Of a stretch of 28,426 nucleotides of DNA, positions 10,001 to 22,000 are shown piece by piece. Every line of letters starts with the position of its first letter. The stretch's first letter is position 1. The translations under genes were made by a program, and so were the position numbers. The DNA is from Echinococcus granulosus (lineage: Eukaryota > Platyhelminthes > Cestoda > Cyclophyllidea > Taeniidae). The DNA lies in contig NW_020170447.1 of NCBI RefSeq assembly GCF_000524195.1, positions 410,681-439,106 of the forward strand, written 5' to 3'. The notes beneath the pieces are model-generated. The model ran no database searches and was not told the DNA's origin. It saw only the letters and a list, made by a program, of their open reading frames with translations.

Positions 10001-13000
10001 AAACGGCTCCAGATCATCCCCTAATAGTCACTAGATGTGTCGATGTATAAGGAGATTGATTCCTATCTTCTGGAAGAGCTGGAGGGGTGTGCTTATGGGC
10101 AGAGTGCTGTGACATCAAGACAGCAGTTGGACCGCGAAGATGGAAGAGTTGTTCTTGTGGGCACTCCTTCATCTCAGCTGTCAGGATACTTCCTGTGAAT
10201 TACAGTCAACTCCCGGGCTGGAACAAAACGGTAGTATTACATGCTGTGCATTTAGTTCGGAGTTCTGGATATCGGATTTGAGGAGGCCGGTGTAAAGTAC
10301 AGCACGTAGTCTCCACTATTTCATGTCTATGTGCAGTTTACTTCAGCACAGCGAGTCTTCATGGATTTAGCCATCACTAATGGATGCCCTCCCTCTGTCT
10401 CTTCTAAGTACGGTGTCCAATCGTTGAAATCAAGACCTGTAGTTATTTGGATGGAGTCTACTGACTGCTATCACCAAGACGGTATCACGAGCCACCCCTG
10501 ATTAGGCAAACAAGCTACAAGAATAGATAAAACTTCACGTTAAATAACTTTCAATTGTGGAAGACTACAAGAAACTATCAATAGACCTTTAAAACGAATT
10601 AATTTAGAACTACCGCCGAGCTTGCCGCCAATTTGGTGGCTTGGAATTCTTTGGTGCGGAAGGTGTTATTCTTACGTGATTTTCGCCGAAAACTAAAGGA
10701 GAAATAATTTAAGGTAATGAAATGTGCCACGCAAACCGCCACTTCATGTGAGTTCTCTAAGTACTCCAGTAAGATCACTCCATGTGTTAAGGAAGCAGGG
10801 CTACTGACAACCCTGCCACTTAATGTTTTTGGGGTCGTTTTTCCCCACCCTGTTGTCTCCTCCATATTTTCCACAGCCCTGATTTGACTGAACTTTGTCC
10901 AGAAAATGATTTCTTTGGAAAAAATACTGAACGTTGTAGTAATCTGATTAGTCAAAACAAGGTACTTTACATTTAATTTTGGCTTTTAAAATTCCACTTT
11001 TTTGCCCCACTGTGTACCCACTGGTTTGGTGATTGACACTAGCCGTAATCACCTCGATTTTATTGTCACTTAGGGACCTCCTGCGTTGTTTAAAGTGATT
11101 AGAATCAAATATCCACCCTTGTCCAGTTAAACGGGTGTCAAGCGTGCGAGTTACAAATTACAATTTATCATTGAACGTAGAAATTGCTCCTATGGTAAGG
11201 TGGTGGACCGGCAAAATAAACGTAAAAGTAAAATGCCTTTTTGCTAGTTAAGCTGGAACTAATTCATAAGTCATAAAATATTTCTTTTTTGCTCTTTAAA
11301 GGAATTCGCTGGATGTAATAAATCTCTTCCCCATCCACTTCATGTCCAATTTTTTATCATTCTTAGGAAATTTTTTCCACTGTTACACTTCCTTCTTAGT
11401 TTCCGAAAACGAAGCTTTAATAGCCTTTTCAGTGTTCCCTCTTTTTATGAAGAAATTTTGTCAGTCAAGTCCTAGGAGAAGGCTTTTATTTGCACGAAGT
11501 AGGAGGTGGAAACAGGTACTTTAACGACTTTTTCTGCAAGATCTACTCCTCAGATTAGTTTGTGGCGTTGTAGTTGTCACAACTGTCACTCACGTGGTTC
11601 CCATCCCCGTTTTGACCCTGTCTGCCACCAATTTCCAACATCAGTCATCACAGCCAGCACTTAGACGTCTAGCAGATTCCCTCATTTGAGCCAGTTTTAC
11701 TGTCATGAAAATAACTTTTTACTGTCGTCAATTAATGCACCAACAAAAGCTAGTTTGGCTTCTCAAATGACTTTGTGCAAAGACGCCAATGATGCGGTTT
11801 GAGTCAGTTACGAACAAGCCTTTCAAAAGGACATTAACTGGTTGGGAAAGGCAATTCTCACCAGCATTCACCGTAAAGTTATTGCTAAACAATGCCATTA
11901 GTGGAAACAAAAGCAGAGATTGAAGGAGGCGGTTCAGGAGGAGGGAGAGGGAAAAAACTTATTTTTCTACTCGCTCTTTCTTTGCATCTTCAATACCAGT
12001 TAAGACCGCGAAAGTGAGGTCACAAAGTACCGAGCGTGTGGTGAAATCGTCTTTTACACAGCCTCAGTGGAGTCAAATAAACCGCGTTTTATGCGTCGAA
12101 AATTATCCACAACATCATCGATATGTTTTCCACAATTTGGGGACGAGTTTATGACCCTCTGATACACAAACATTAAAACCCTCATCAGCGTGACAATTTC
12201 TTGCCTCTTTTGATGCTGACAAATACATTCCCGCATTTTTGCGAGTCCACTGTTTTTCCTACGCTCTTGACAACAAAAGTCGTTTCTCCCAGTTGACAGG
12301 TTACAACAGAAGTTTTAACCAAGGTAAAATATCATTTTAATTATATTTGTTTCTGATTTGGACATTTTGTCCCCTTCTTTTGTCAAAATGTGATTGCAAA
12401 AGTGACGTACAATGAAAACTACTACGAGACCCGAAAACTTCAGTGTCGTGAAGCGTCCCCTTGCAAGCCTCCTCCCTTTCCCCCTTAAGTGTGGGTCTCT
12501 GTACTATATGGGTCAGGGTCATACACTGGTTTTCCATAAGGGCGGGGAGACCTTGAAATTCCACAATCATTGGTGCAGCGGTTCCCCTCCCCCCCCCTTT
12601 GTCAACTGGTGCACACTTTACAGCAAGCGTAAATCAAATGTCAGTCACTACTTGTCAGAACATTTGTCAGATATTCTTTCCATCATAATGCTAGTCATTT
12701 GTCTATTTTGACATCTTCGTGTAACAGACAGTGGAAGTAGCTCAAGTTGATTCTTGCCTCAGTTGATACGGGCCGTAGAGTAGAACAGGAGATGGTGAGG
12801 ATTGTCAAATGTCATTCTGATTTCAATAGGCCTTTTGTTGGGCGTCAATGAATTATTCAACCACAACAATGGATGTCCTCTTCGTATCACATTTGGGCTT
12901 GGGGCCTGGTACAGAGACAATAAAGTAACCACTAACTTACCACTCCCTAAGGACGTAAAAGAGCCTATGAGGATGTATAAAATTATATTGCAAATTTATA

Positions 13001-16000
13001 CAAGGGCTGGTTTAATGGCAGCAGAGGAAGCAAGAATGGATTACTACGACAAAATGGCAGCGGTCGAAGCTCCGAGCGGTTGAAGACTCCGCGCAGTGAA
13101 AGCCACAGCTCAAGTAAATGTCAGAGGCGGGAGGGATTATTGGTACACTGTGGGTTATTTAGGCACCATACTATTCACAAGGAATCAAAGAAAAGGGTAA
13201 TTTCCGACCTGACGTTTGATTGATTGACATCCAACTCAAAGCAAGTAGAGGTAAGAGTAATTTTGCCTTTGTCTTTTCGTCTTCATTGCCCTCGACAATT
13301 TGGTCGAGCTTAAAGTTACTTTAAATAAGTGCCTCTTGGGTCTCGCTAGGAGGTCCCCATTAGAAGCATGTCAATGACAAATTTTTTGACAAGCAACTCC
13401 ACTTACAAGACAAAAAGAGCCTAACTTAAAGGCTTTTTGCCATGGTTCTCTATTTGACTGAGACTTTGCAGTGCATACTAATAAGTTTTTCCAAAGGTGG
13501 GAAAAAGTCTAATTCAATGTAAATCTGATTCTATCCTCCAACGTGTGGACAAAATTATTGGCCAAAGTTGGCACAGCTGTTTCCAGTGTCTACGGGTACA
13601 TCTCAACATTAAAGATGCTTCCAAAAACTCCCACAAATTACTTTTATTGGCGCTTCAAGGTCGTCTAAAGGGATTTCAGCTGCTCTTTTCACGCCTTTTA
13701 GAGCGGTGGGCACTTTTTTGTCGCCAAAGTTGATACCGCTTTTGTCGACTTTTGATGCTTGTTTTAGGTAAACATGAGACTGTTATTTACCTACTTTGTA
13801 GAGAGAGAGAAAAAAAGAATAAACAAAGAGCCCATGTCTTTGTCTGTAGTAAGGCAACCGAGTCTGTGTGGAAGGGTTAGATAGCTAATCACTTCCAAAT
13901 TCTTCCTCCTCTTCTTCCCACCACAAGGTCATTTGTAGGGACAATGGAACTCCCAGTCGGAGTGCTTCAGCTGGTGTTCACTTGGCCCTTCTCGATGTGA
14001 ACGACTGTATTCCGCTCTTCTCGCAAAGCGTCTACAACTTTACGCTGGTGGAGGACTATTCCACAGCCTTTCAAGGTCAACGCTTCGTTGGCATTGTCCA
14101 TGCCACCGACTGCGATGGTCCCGAATTCAGTCGCGTCGTCTACCTCCTCCTGAATTCCTATCATCTCTTCAGTGTAAGTCCTTGTTGTTTAACGACTTTG
14201 AAAGCTAGACATTTAACAGTGATGGGTGTTACGAGCTCGGAACTGTTGCTATTTTGCTACATTTAATGCCTACTTATAAGTGGGAAGTTATTTTTCGAGA
14301 AATTTACAGGAGTTTTTAATATCCTACTTCGCCATTAACGTCTTTAATATTTCTGGTAATATTAATGAAGCCGATTTTGGTAAAAAGTAAATAAGCATTT
14401 AATGAGGTCTTCTCTCTCTATGCATATGTCGTTCATTCCTGCTGAATAATTTATGTTCCCTTATTTAAGAGAAGGTGGTTTTCCTTTCTGGTTAATTTTG
14501 CACAAATAAGCAAATGAGTTTATGGGTTTGAGGCATTTAATAGCCCTTTTACATCACGAGGCTTACACGATCGTCCAAAAGTCTACCGATTGTCAAAGGA
14601 ATTTGAAGGTCCATCAATTAAAAGGACGTGGTTGAGAGGAGGGCTAATCTAGGTCCCAGTTAAAAGTGTTTTGAGTGTACTGCCCTATAATAACCCACCT
14701 TCGCACACATTAAAACCACGGATGAAGCAATGGAAGTGACTAAATGGACTTGGGTGTGTCTAAAGTCCAAGACTTGCCTTAAGTGATAGCACACAGATGC
14801 AATAGAGACATCAGCAAAAAAGATGCGATTTGCTCGAGCAGATTAATGTCTTAATTCGGAAAATGAAATCCTTTCTCTAGATTGACAGAGAGGGACGCAT
14901 CTTCACGACGCGAAGTCTGGATCGAGAACAGGAGTCAGTCTATGAATTGCATGTGTTGGCAACCGACAGACCAGTAGGGATTGAGACTCCTGAGGAGCGA
15001 GTATATACCTCGGAAGCTCTGCTCCTCTCCACGCCTTACAATACTGCCACGGCAACTATAAGTGTCAGCATTCAAGACCTCAACGACAACCCTCCGCATT
15101 TCGTTCATCCAACCAACACCAGTATTCCAGTAAGTGGTGGTAACCTGAAGCAGGAAAGGCGTTGAGTTCGGACACAACCTTCGGTGATCTTGTGATTTTA
15201 CAGATTCGAGTGTCATTTCAAGAGGATGTGGGATTCGTGCTCACCAGAATGGTGGCGATAGATCCGGATAATGGAAAGAATGGAACAGTCTCCTACCGTA
15301 TTGTTCGAGGCAATCGTCATGGTGTATTTAAGCTGGGAGAGTATTCAGGCGACCTCTACATTGGCAAGAAGATGGTACCCGAACAGGTGGTGAGTATGAG
15401 GATTTTTTGTTATTCCTATCTAAGTTATGCACGAAGAGCGGCTACATTAGCTCTCATCCTACCTTGAGGTTCCTTTCCGTTGGACAACCTGGCAACTTCA
15501 TTTCATGCCTGGAAAGTTCATACTCTTAAAATCTGCAATGAATTTCGTAAATTTCGAGAGGATCTTTTATGTCGCTTCTGGTAAATTTGATATTGTGACG
15601 ATCCAATTCTTCTCTGAGGGACTGTACAGTTCCTGTATGCAGTTATGCATCGGAGGGCCATGTTGCCGAGCATTGGAAGGCTTGGAGATATCAAACCATG
15701 GAATGAAGTTAGAGAGGGGGTTAAACGATAACTCCTAATTACTGTGGCAAAAGATATTAAGGCAATGAAACATGAGTTATCAAACGATCCGCAAATGTCC
15801 CCTGTCAATACTGATGTTGATGTCTGTGAGGAGGTTAACGACCTGACGAAGTAGAGCCGCCACCTAAGATGAACTTCTTCCCAATGTTATCATTGAATGT
15901 CATTTTGCTTTGAAATTACGGTTAGGAGGAATGATTTTTCTCTCATATCCGAACATGAAACTAATGTCAGGGGTTAGCTAGAAGCCATTTCAAGGTCACG

Positions 16001-19000
16001 GAAATTCAGGAGTTGTGAAGGAGTTCGGGTGTTACTTAGGGGTACTCTACAGCGCTTTTAAGACGCGGACCAGTCTCTCAGCTCCAAAATTTTATGCCTT
16101 AAGCTATTCTACAAATTATTACTTTTTGGTTGCGAAAAACCTCAGTGAAACTTTCTTTTTTCTTCTCTGCCTTATTTGCTTGTCTCTACTTTGATGAATG
16201 GAAATAAAAGGTAGGGAAATTTGGATCACACCACGGACTACCAGTATCCCACTGAAATTTTCCCACTTTTGAGTGTGGAGTTCCCCATTATTAGCTTGTT
16301 CGAATTTGCCAGATTTTTTGGGAAATAAGAGCACGATACTTCCTTGTAAAGGCGTTTTCCTGAAAGAGGTATCGCAAGGGACCTCTGCAGGTGGATCCAA
16401 AGAGGTGCATTTGTTTAAATCAAGTAGGTTATTTTAAACAATGGGAACGATTTTAATCTCTCTTAGAATTTTGAAAGACCGTGAGAATTTACATACTAGT
16501 GAGGAAATGTAAATTGTGTGCCATTCTCTACTTCTACCTTAAAGTTACAAATTGTGCGATGATCCATCAAACTTGTGCCACATTTGAAGGGAAAGGTGAA
16601 GGGAGAATGAATGCAAGCAGTGAATACAAAAGTGCCCGATTTATGCCAAAAGATGCAATTAACCATTGGCGTGACATTGCACATCCACTTTGTGTCTTGT
16701 CTAGACATAATCAACCGTTTTAAGGAAAAGTTGTCACATTTCAGCCCTTCCATATTTGTACTTCCATCAAAACATGGGTCAAATATCTCGGTGGAACACA
16801 GACATGGCTGAAAGGTCATAAACTGCAGAGCCCGTCTTCATAGCAGTGGTATTCAGTTGACACCTACCGGAAGACTTGGTTGCAAGAACTGTCTACCCCT
16901 TTCAAGGTGACAAAGAAATAAAAGGGTGCTGTTTGTGAGGTGATCAAATGCTTTACGAAAGTCGGTCGCCCTCTTGACACCTGACATCGGCGACATCGAT
17001 GTTAATGGAGGTTTGGAGTTTTATATGTCAAATGAGAAGAAAACATGGAGTTTTCCTCTTAAATCTAAAAAGATAAGTTGCATTTGAAACTGTAGAGCGA
17101 CTGACAGTTTTTGTTATGCTAGCCAATTTGGTGTCATTCAATTTTTTCGCTCGGTCTGTTTTTCACTTCTTAGAATTAATAACTGCAATTAGAAACGCAA
17201 TTAAAAGACGCAGTTTGGCATTTATTAATAAAGAGAAGTTTTACCCAATGGCATATCACTTTTTCATCACCAATTGGAGAGGGGTCAGACGAAGGCATCG
17301 ACGGTTAAGTAGAATTGAAGTCCGGGATCTGATCATTGTCACTAAAATCTACTTTATTTCATTCCAAATTTTCGCCCTGCTCCAAGAAAAGATATTTTAA
17401 CTTCCTATTGCTTTTTATAAAGCATTCGAGCCGAAATAAGTGTTTCCTCATTCCAGCTTATGTGCAGTAGGCATTCAACTGGGGCAGCAGTTTCCTCAAC
17501 CCTAGGCACGATCTTGCAGAGGGAGTATGTTCAACCTGTGCACTTCGTTATTAATAGCAGAGACGAAGATAAGTTAATGTTTGATATAAAAATTAATTAG
17601 AAAAAGCTCCATTCGGTCAAAAAGGGATTTAAAATTTGCCTTACGTCCATCTCACTTCTTTTTCCAAATGAAGCACCTCTTTACATCGCATAGCATCTTG
17701 GAGTCTTCCCATGCCGAGCAAAGGCCTTAATCACCTTGCCCTCCTTCTCTTCCTCTCCCTTACTTCTAACTTTAGTTACAAACCTTCTCATGGAATAACT
17801 TGGCGCTGTGGGCTATGATGTTCAGGGGAGAAGAAGAAGTTTCTCATGCACACTCTCGACTCGTATTGGTTGAGCGGAGCAGATGAGTGTCAGGCAAAAT
17901 AAGCACTTGGCACTCAGTTAATATATGCATTCTCAGCCCACCACGCATACAGCGACACACAAAGCAGGATTCGTTTTGTAGGGACGAAGTGATGGGTGCT
18001 ATCGAAGTGCGAGGATGACTAACGATGCGTTCGTTGAGTTAACGCGCGTTACAACGCAAGGGCCACTTTCCATTCCCTTGCCAGTCAGCCACCCGGTCGA
18101 GATGTTGGTCAGTCGAAGAGAAAACGCTCCAAGATGCACAGCGTGTCTATACAACGTAGATGGAGGTGGTAAAAATAAATTGGTCATTTTCGGTGTATCT
18201 GTCTGTCATTCGCCAATTCATGAGGCACCCGTTTGCTTCATCACCACATACTGATTAGCATGACGGGAAGTTGTTCTTGACACTTCACTCTCCAGTTCTT
18301 GGAGCGCGTCATTATCAACACCCAATTCTTCACTATTCTTGATCAAGAGTGGACCGTCTTCCTCAATGTAATTCACATTATTTTTTAGTAATCCACAAAA
18401 ATATTAAAACAGCTATCGTACCTTCCCTTAATGCTCCACAACAAATTTAGGGAGAAATAATCTTCTCCAACCCTGGAGCCTCTTTCAACTCATTACGTAA
18501 AGCACAGAAGCTTGCATCACGTCTAGCCGGTTCAACCCACATTCCATAATGCGAGGATTCAAAATAACTGCAAAATATTTAACAGCGAAGTCAACGATAC
18601 CGTAGCGAGAGATTGTCACATATGGATGCTATACGGTGCAGTCATATAAACAGCCCCTAGAGGGCAGCAAACCAAATTAAAAAAGCCGCCCCAATCTTTT
18701 TAACCAACTGATGTTTGTCCCCCTGTACACAAGATTGTCACCTGTGGGACCCGTTTTTTTTTTTGTTCTTATTTCCTCTAAATTTTGCTAAAGGGCGTTT
18801 TTTGCCCTGTTCAACCTATTCCTCCTGGTGCTGGAGGTGCAAAATATGCCTCTTCTCTAGGTTGAACTGATCGCACCTTCACTATCTCTGATTTCTCCCC
18901 TTTTTCGAGAAAATCGCTTCGAAATAAGAGGAGTAAGAAAAATTAGAGATTCGCTTGTCACTGACTGATGAGCGGATTCCTCCTCCTCTTCTCCTTCGTC

Positions 19001-22000
19001 CACAGACTTGCAGGCAGCCGGGCGCACCTCAATCACAGACTGACAGGCATTGTGATGAGAAATTTTCCTTTTCAGCAGCAGAGAGAATGAGTGGGGAGGG
19101 TGTTTCATTCGGACGAACGTCGCCAGTAGCGCCACTGACCACCTAACAATTAGATGGAGGGCAGCAACTGGATTGCTTCGCCTTCCTCTTCCCTTCTTTC
19201 TCTCTTAATGAGCCAAAGTCTGATTATTTTTTTTCCTTTGCTTGTTTGTGTGGCCTTTCATTTCCCCCAAACCCACTTCCTATGGTGTGGTGGCGTCTGA
19301 CTCAATTCTAGCCGTTCTTTTGCTTCTGCTTTTTCGTGTCTTCTTCAGTGGCTTTCACCTCACCACTCTGGGGACGACCACCGCCTTCACGCTTTACCGA
19401 TCATTTCTTGCAGGGCTGGCTGACTGGTCGGCCGAATGGATGGATGGATGGAAAGGGGGAATGATTTGACAATTTTTAAATTAAAAATAACATAAATGTG
19501 AAAGAGAAGAAAGTATTTCTTGAAATTAGCAAATTGTGCGTAGAATCCGCTCACCATTCAGGTGAAGAAAAGATTCTGTTCCTGATTGTTTCGGCCATTC
19601 TTCACAAGAAACCGTCTAATTAACAATTGAAGCGAAAAAATGTGAATTTTGTAAGTGTCACAGTTCTTTAAGCTGTCTTCTCTTGAAAGATAAGGTAAGA
19701 AAAAAATATCTATCCGGTCATCAAATTAACAGTAGATTTATCCCGTCCAACTTTGGTTGTCATTATTTCCCGTGTCATTAATCTTTGCTCAGAAATCATC
19801 GGCTATAATCTTTTCTCATTGTTTTTTCAAGAAGACATCAGGCTTATAAATTTACGCTGAATTTTTCTATCAACCTTATTGTCTTGGTAGTTTTTTGGGG
19901 TGAAATGGCTTGCCTTATTCGCCTCTCTAGAGCCGTTTTTTTTGTGAGATTCCCCATTCATTTGGAACCGAAATCTGTTTCTCCCAAAAAAAAAATTCAC
20001 ACCGAGGATTTGAGGAACCGTGATGTTTCACATTCTTGAACTCACGAGTATCAAAAAGGCTGGAGCTACTGCGGCCTGATTTTCGGTATTCATGAGGCTT
20101 TCTCTCCCTCACACACACGCACACACTGACTTCCGATTCAGCCTGAGGTAGCAGGCCGTGTGGAGGGCGGAGAGCTTGGTACTTCCGGTGGATTATATAA
20201 ATCCAGGCTCTTACACCCTTCCTTCATTCCTCCCTGCAGGAAGTTGACATACAAAGTGTCTAACAGGGTGGGGATACATCATTGCTGCCATTAAGTATGG
20301 AGAGGGGTGAAAGGGAGTCCAGGGGTGAAACTAGGTGAACATTTAACTAAGGGGAAAATTTTCGCCAAAAGGATTGTGCCCAAACTGTCTGAAATCAGGG
20401 GATTGCTATTAGAGGTGAGGAGGCCAAAAATCTCGATTGACCTTTGCTAATTGCATCCCTCATTTGTCTTTCCCCTAATGGGTCGTTTAAGCTTCTCTTC
20501 CTTTTTTGGAGCTAAATCATAATTGGTGATTTGTAACTTCACTTAGAAAAAGGTCACATCCCGCTAAAATAAATTTTTTTGAATTAAGTGCTTCCAATGG
20601 CAGATAAAATCGCTCTTTTTGTCCTTTATAGCACTGCAGACAGGCATTATGTCAGCTGTATTTACAGCTCGACCTTCGAATGACCTTGAAGGTGATTTTC
20701 AAATATATATTAGAATCAATGACGCTTTGGGTCTTGTTTGTTTGACAGTCGTCGAATTACGTCCTATCCATCGCTGGATGCAGTTGAATGACTTCAAGAA
20801 GTACCTCCACCTCCTTCGTTGAACATTCCATGGTCGACTTTCCCTTTTCTTCTGCAAAAGAAAAACAAACCTATTTTTAGGCCGCAAAGATGCTTATTTT
20901 AGCATCCAGGCTTTTATTTTTGGTAGCTTTAAATTAGAAAGTGAGCGGGCTTTTAGTATTTGTGGGTTACGTCCCCATGACGCTTCAGTCCCACCACCGG
21001 GAAGCGTAACTTTGGGGATGTATTGGGTATTTACTTGTACTTCAGACCTACTAAATTTTCCCAGATTTTGTGCATTTTCTACATGTGATTTAGCACAATT
21101 TTTGTTTAAGAAGAAGCATAATTCTTCCCCGAAATAAAAATAAGGGTAATTTTAAAATGACATTATGAATTCTTCGTATCGGTTACACTTTCCTTGATAG
21201 CAGAAATCAACGAGTTCTTGGTGGTGTTGGAAAGGCTTCTTGGTAGGTTTTCCTGACGGTGCTCCATACAGCACTCCGGTAAGTTCAGAGTGAGAGATTG
21301 CATGAATGCAGTCTGATTGAACTACCCAAAGACTCAGAATTGAGGATAGCCGCCTCGGTGTAGACGGAGACGGCGTTACTCTATCTGCCCCAACGGCGGC
21401 CTGAGTTGGCCATTTGCAACATTATCTCATCATTGAAAGTGTTCCCTTCGGACTTTTTGGTTGATGAGGATGTTGCGGCTGGGAGAGATGATAGGCCTAA
21501 GAGCCAATTTACAAATCAAACCAATAATGAGCAATGTATTTTCAAAATCCACGCCAAGAGTCTAATCAACTTTTGCGGTTTTTAGATTGGTGGAAAGGTT
21601 AATATATGATGTAGTAAAATCTCATTTGACCACTCCCGAAACCATTTTTATTAGGTGAAATTGAAGACTCTCCTCCACGTTCGCCCAATTTTTATACACC
21701 TTTTAGATGTCGGTACCACAAAAAGCACCCTTTTCAGATAAGTCAGAGCTTATTTATCTTTGGAAGGGTTTCCCCACCGATCTGTGCTCCGGGGAGAGCA
21801 TTCAGCTTCGCTGTGCTTGAATCTCTTTCCGGCCTTTCTTTTTTCCCGCCTATTTCTACGCACCTTTCCGAGCTGGTCCCTTTACTCTCTCTCTCTCTTT
21901 CGAGGATATTTGGGGCCTATAAAAATTAGTCAATTTATTAACCGCCCTAGAGACCTCATTTTTTGCCCACTTTTGATGGATGCAAAATGCACTACATGAC

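Larger units (their letters stand above)
7837..13927 (+). other. Intron 2 (6.1 kb)
   Basis: Donor GTGAGT at 7837; acceptor after a strong pyrimidine tract (13902-13923) ending CCACAAG at 13927, phase 0. The intron contains a C-rich run just past the donor (7848-7860), a G-run tract at 8354-8374, C-rich tracts at 9638-9670 and around 12585-12597, and a GA repeat at 13801-13810. Two stretches with coding-like but interrupted frames (10028-10501 and 12802-13199) are listed separately. Minus-strand frames at 10599-10955, 11728-11910 and 12337-12570 have no recognisable domain. Confidence 0.8.

Noticed and set aside
10599..10955. 118-codon minus-strand frame in intron 2
   Set aside because: No domain or signal peptide, low-complexity Ser/Phe/Lys-rich composition, and no supporting splice or promoter context.
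16496..16819. 107-codon minus-strand frame with several cysteines in intron 5
   Set aside because: Cysteines are irregular, there is no signal peptide, and the + strand has competing frames of similar length over the same bases.
18520..18560. tRNA B-box-like GGTTCAACCC
   Set aside because: No matching A box or acceptor-stem pairing at the right distance.
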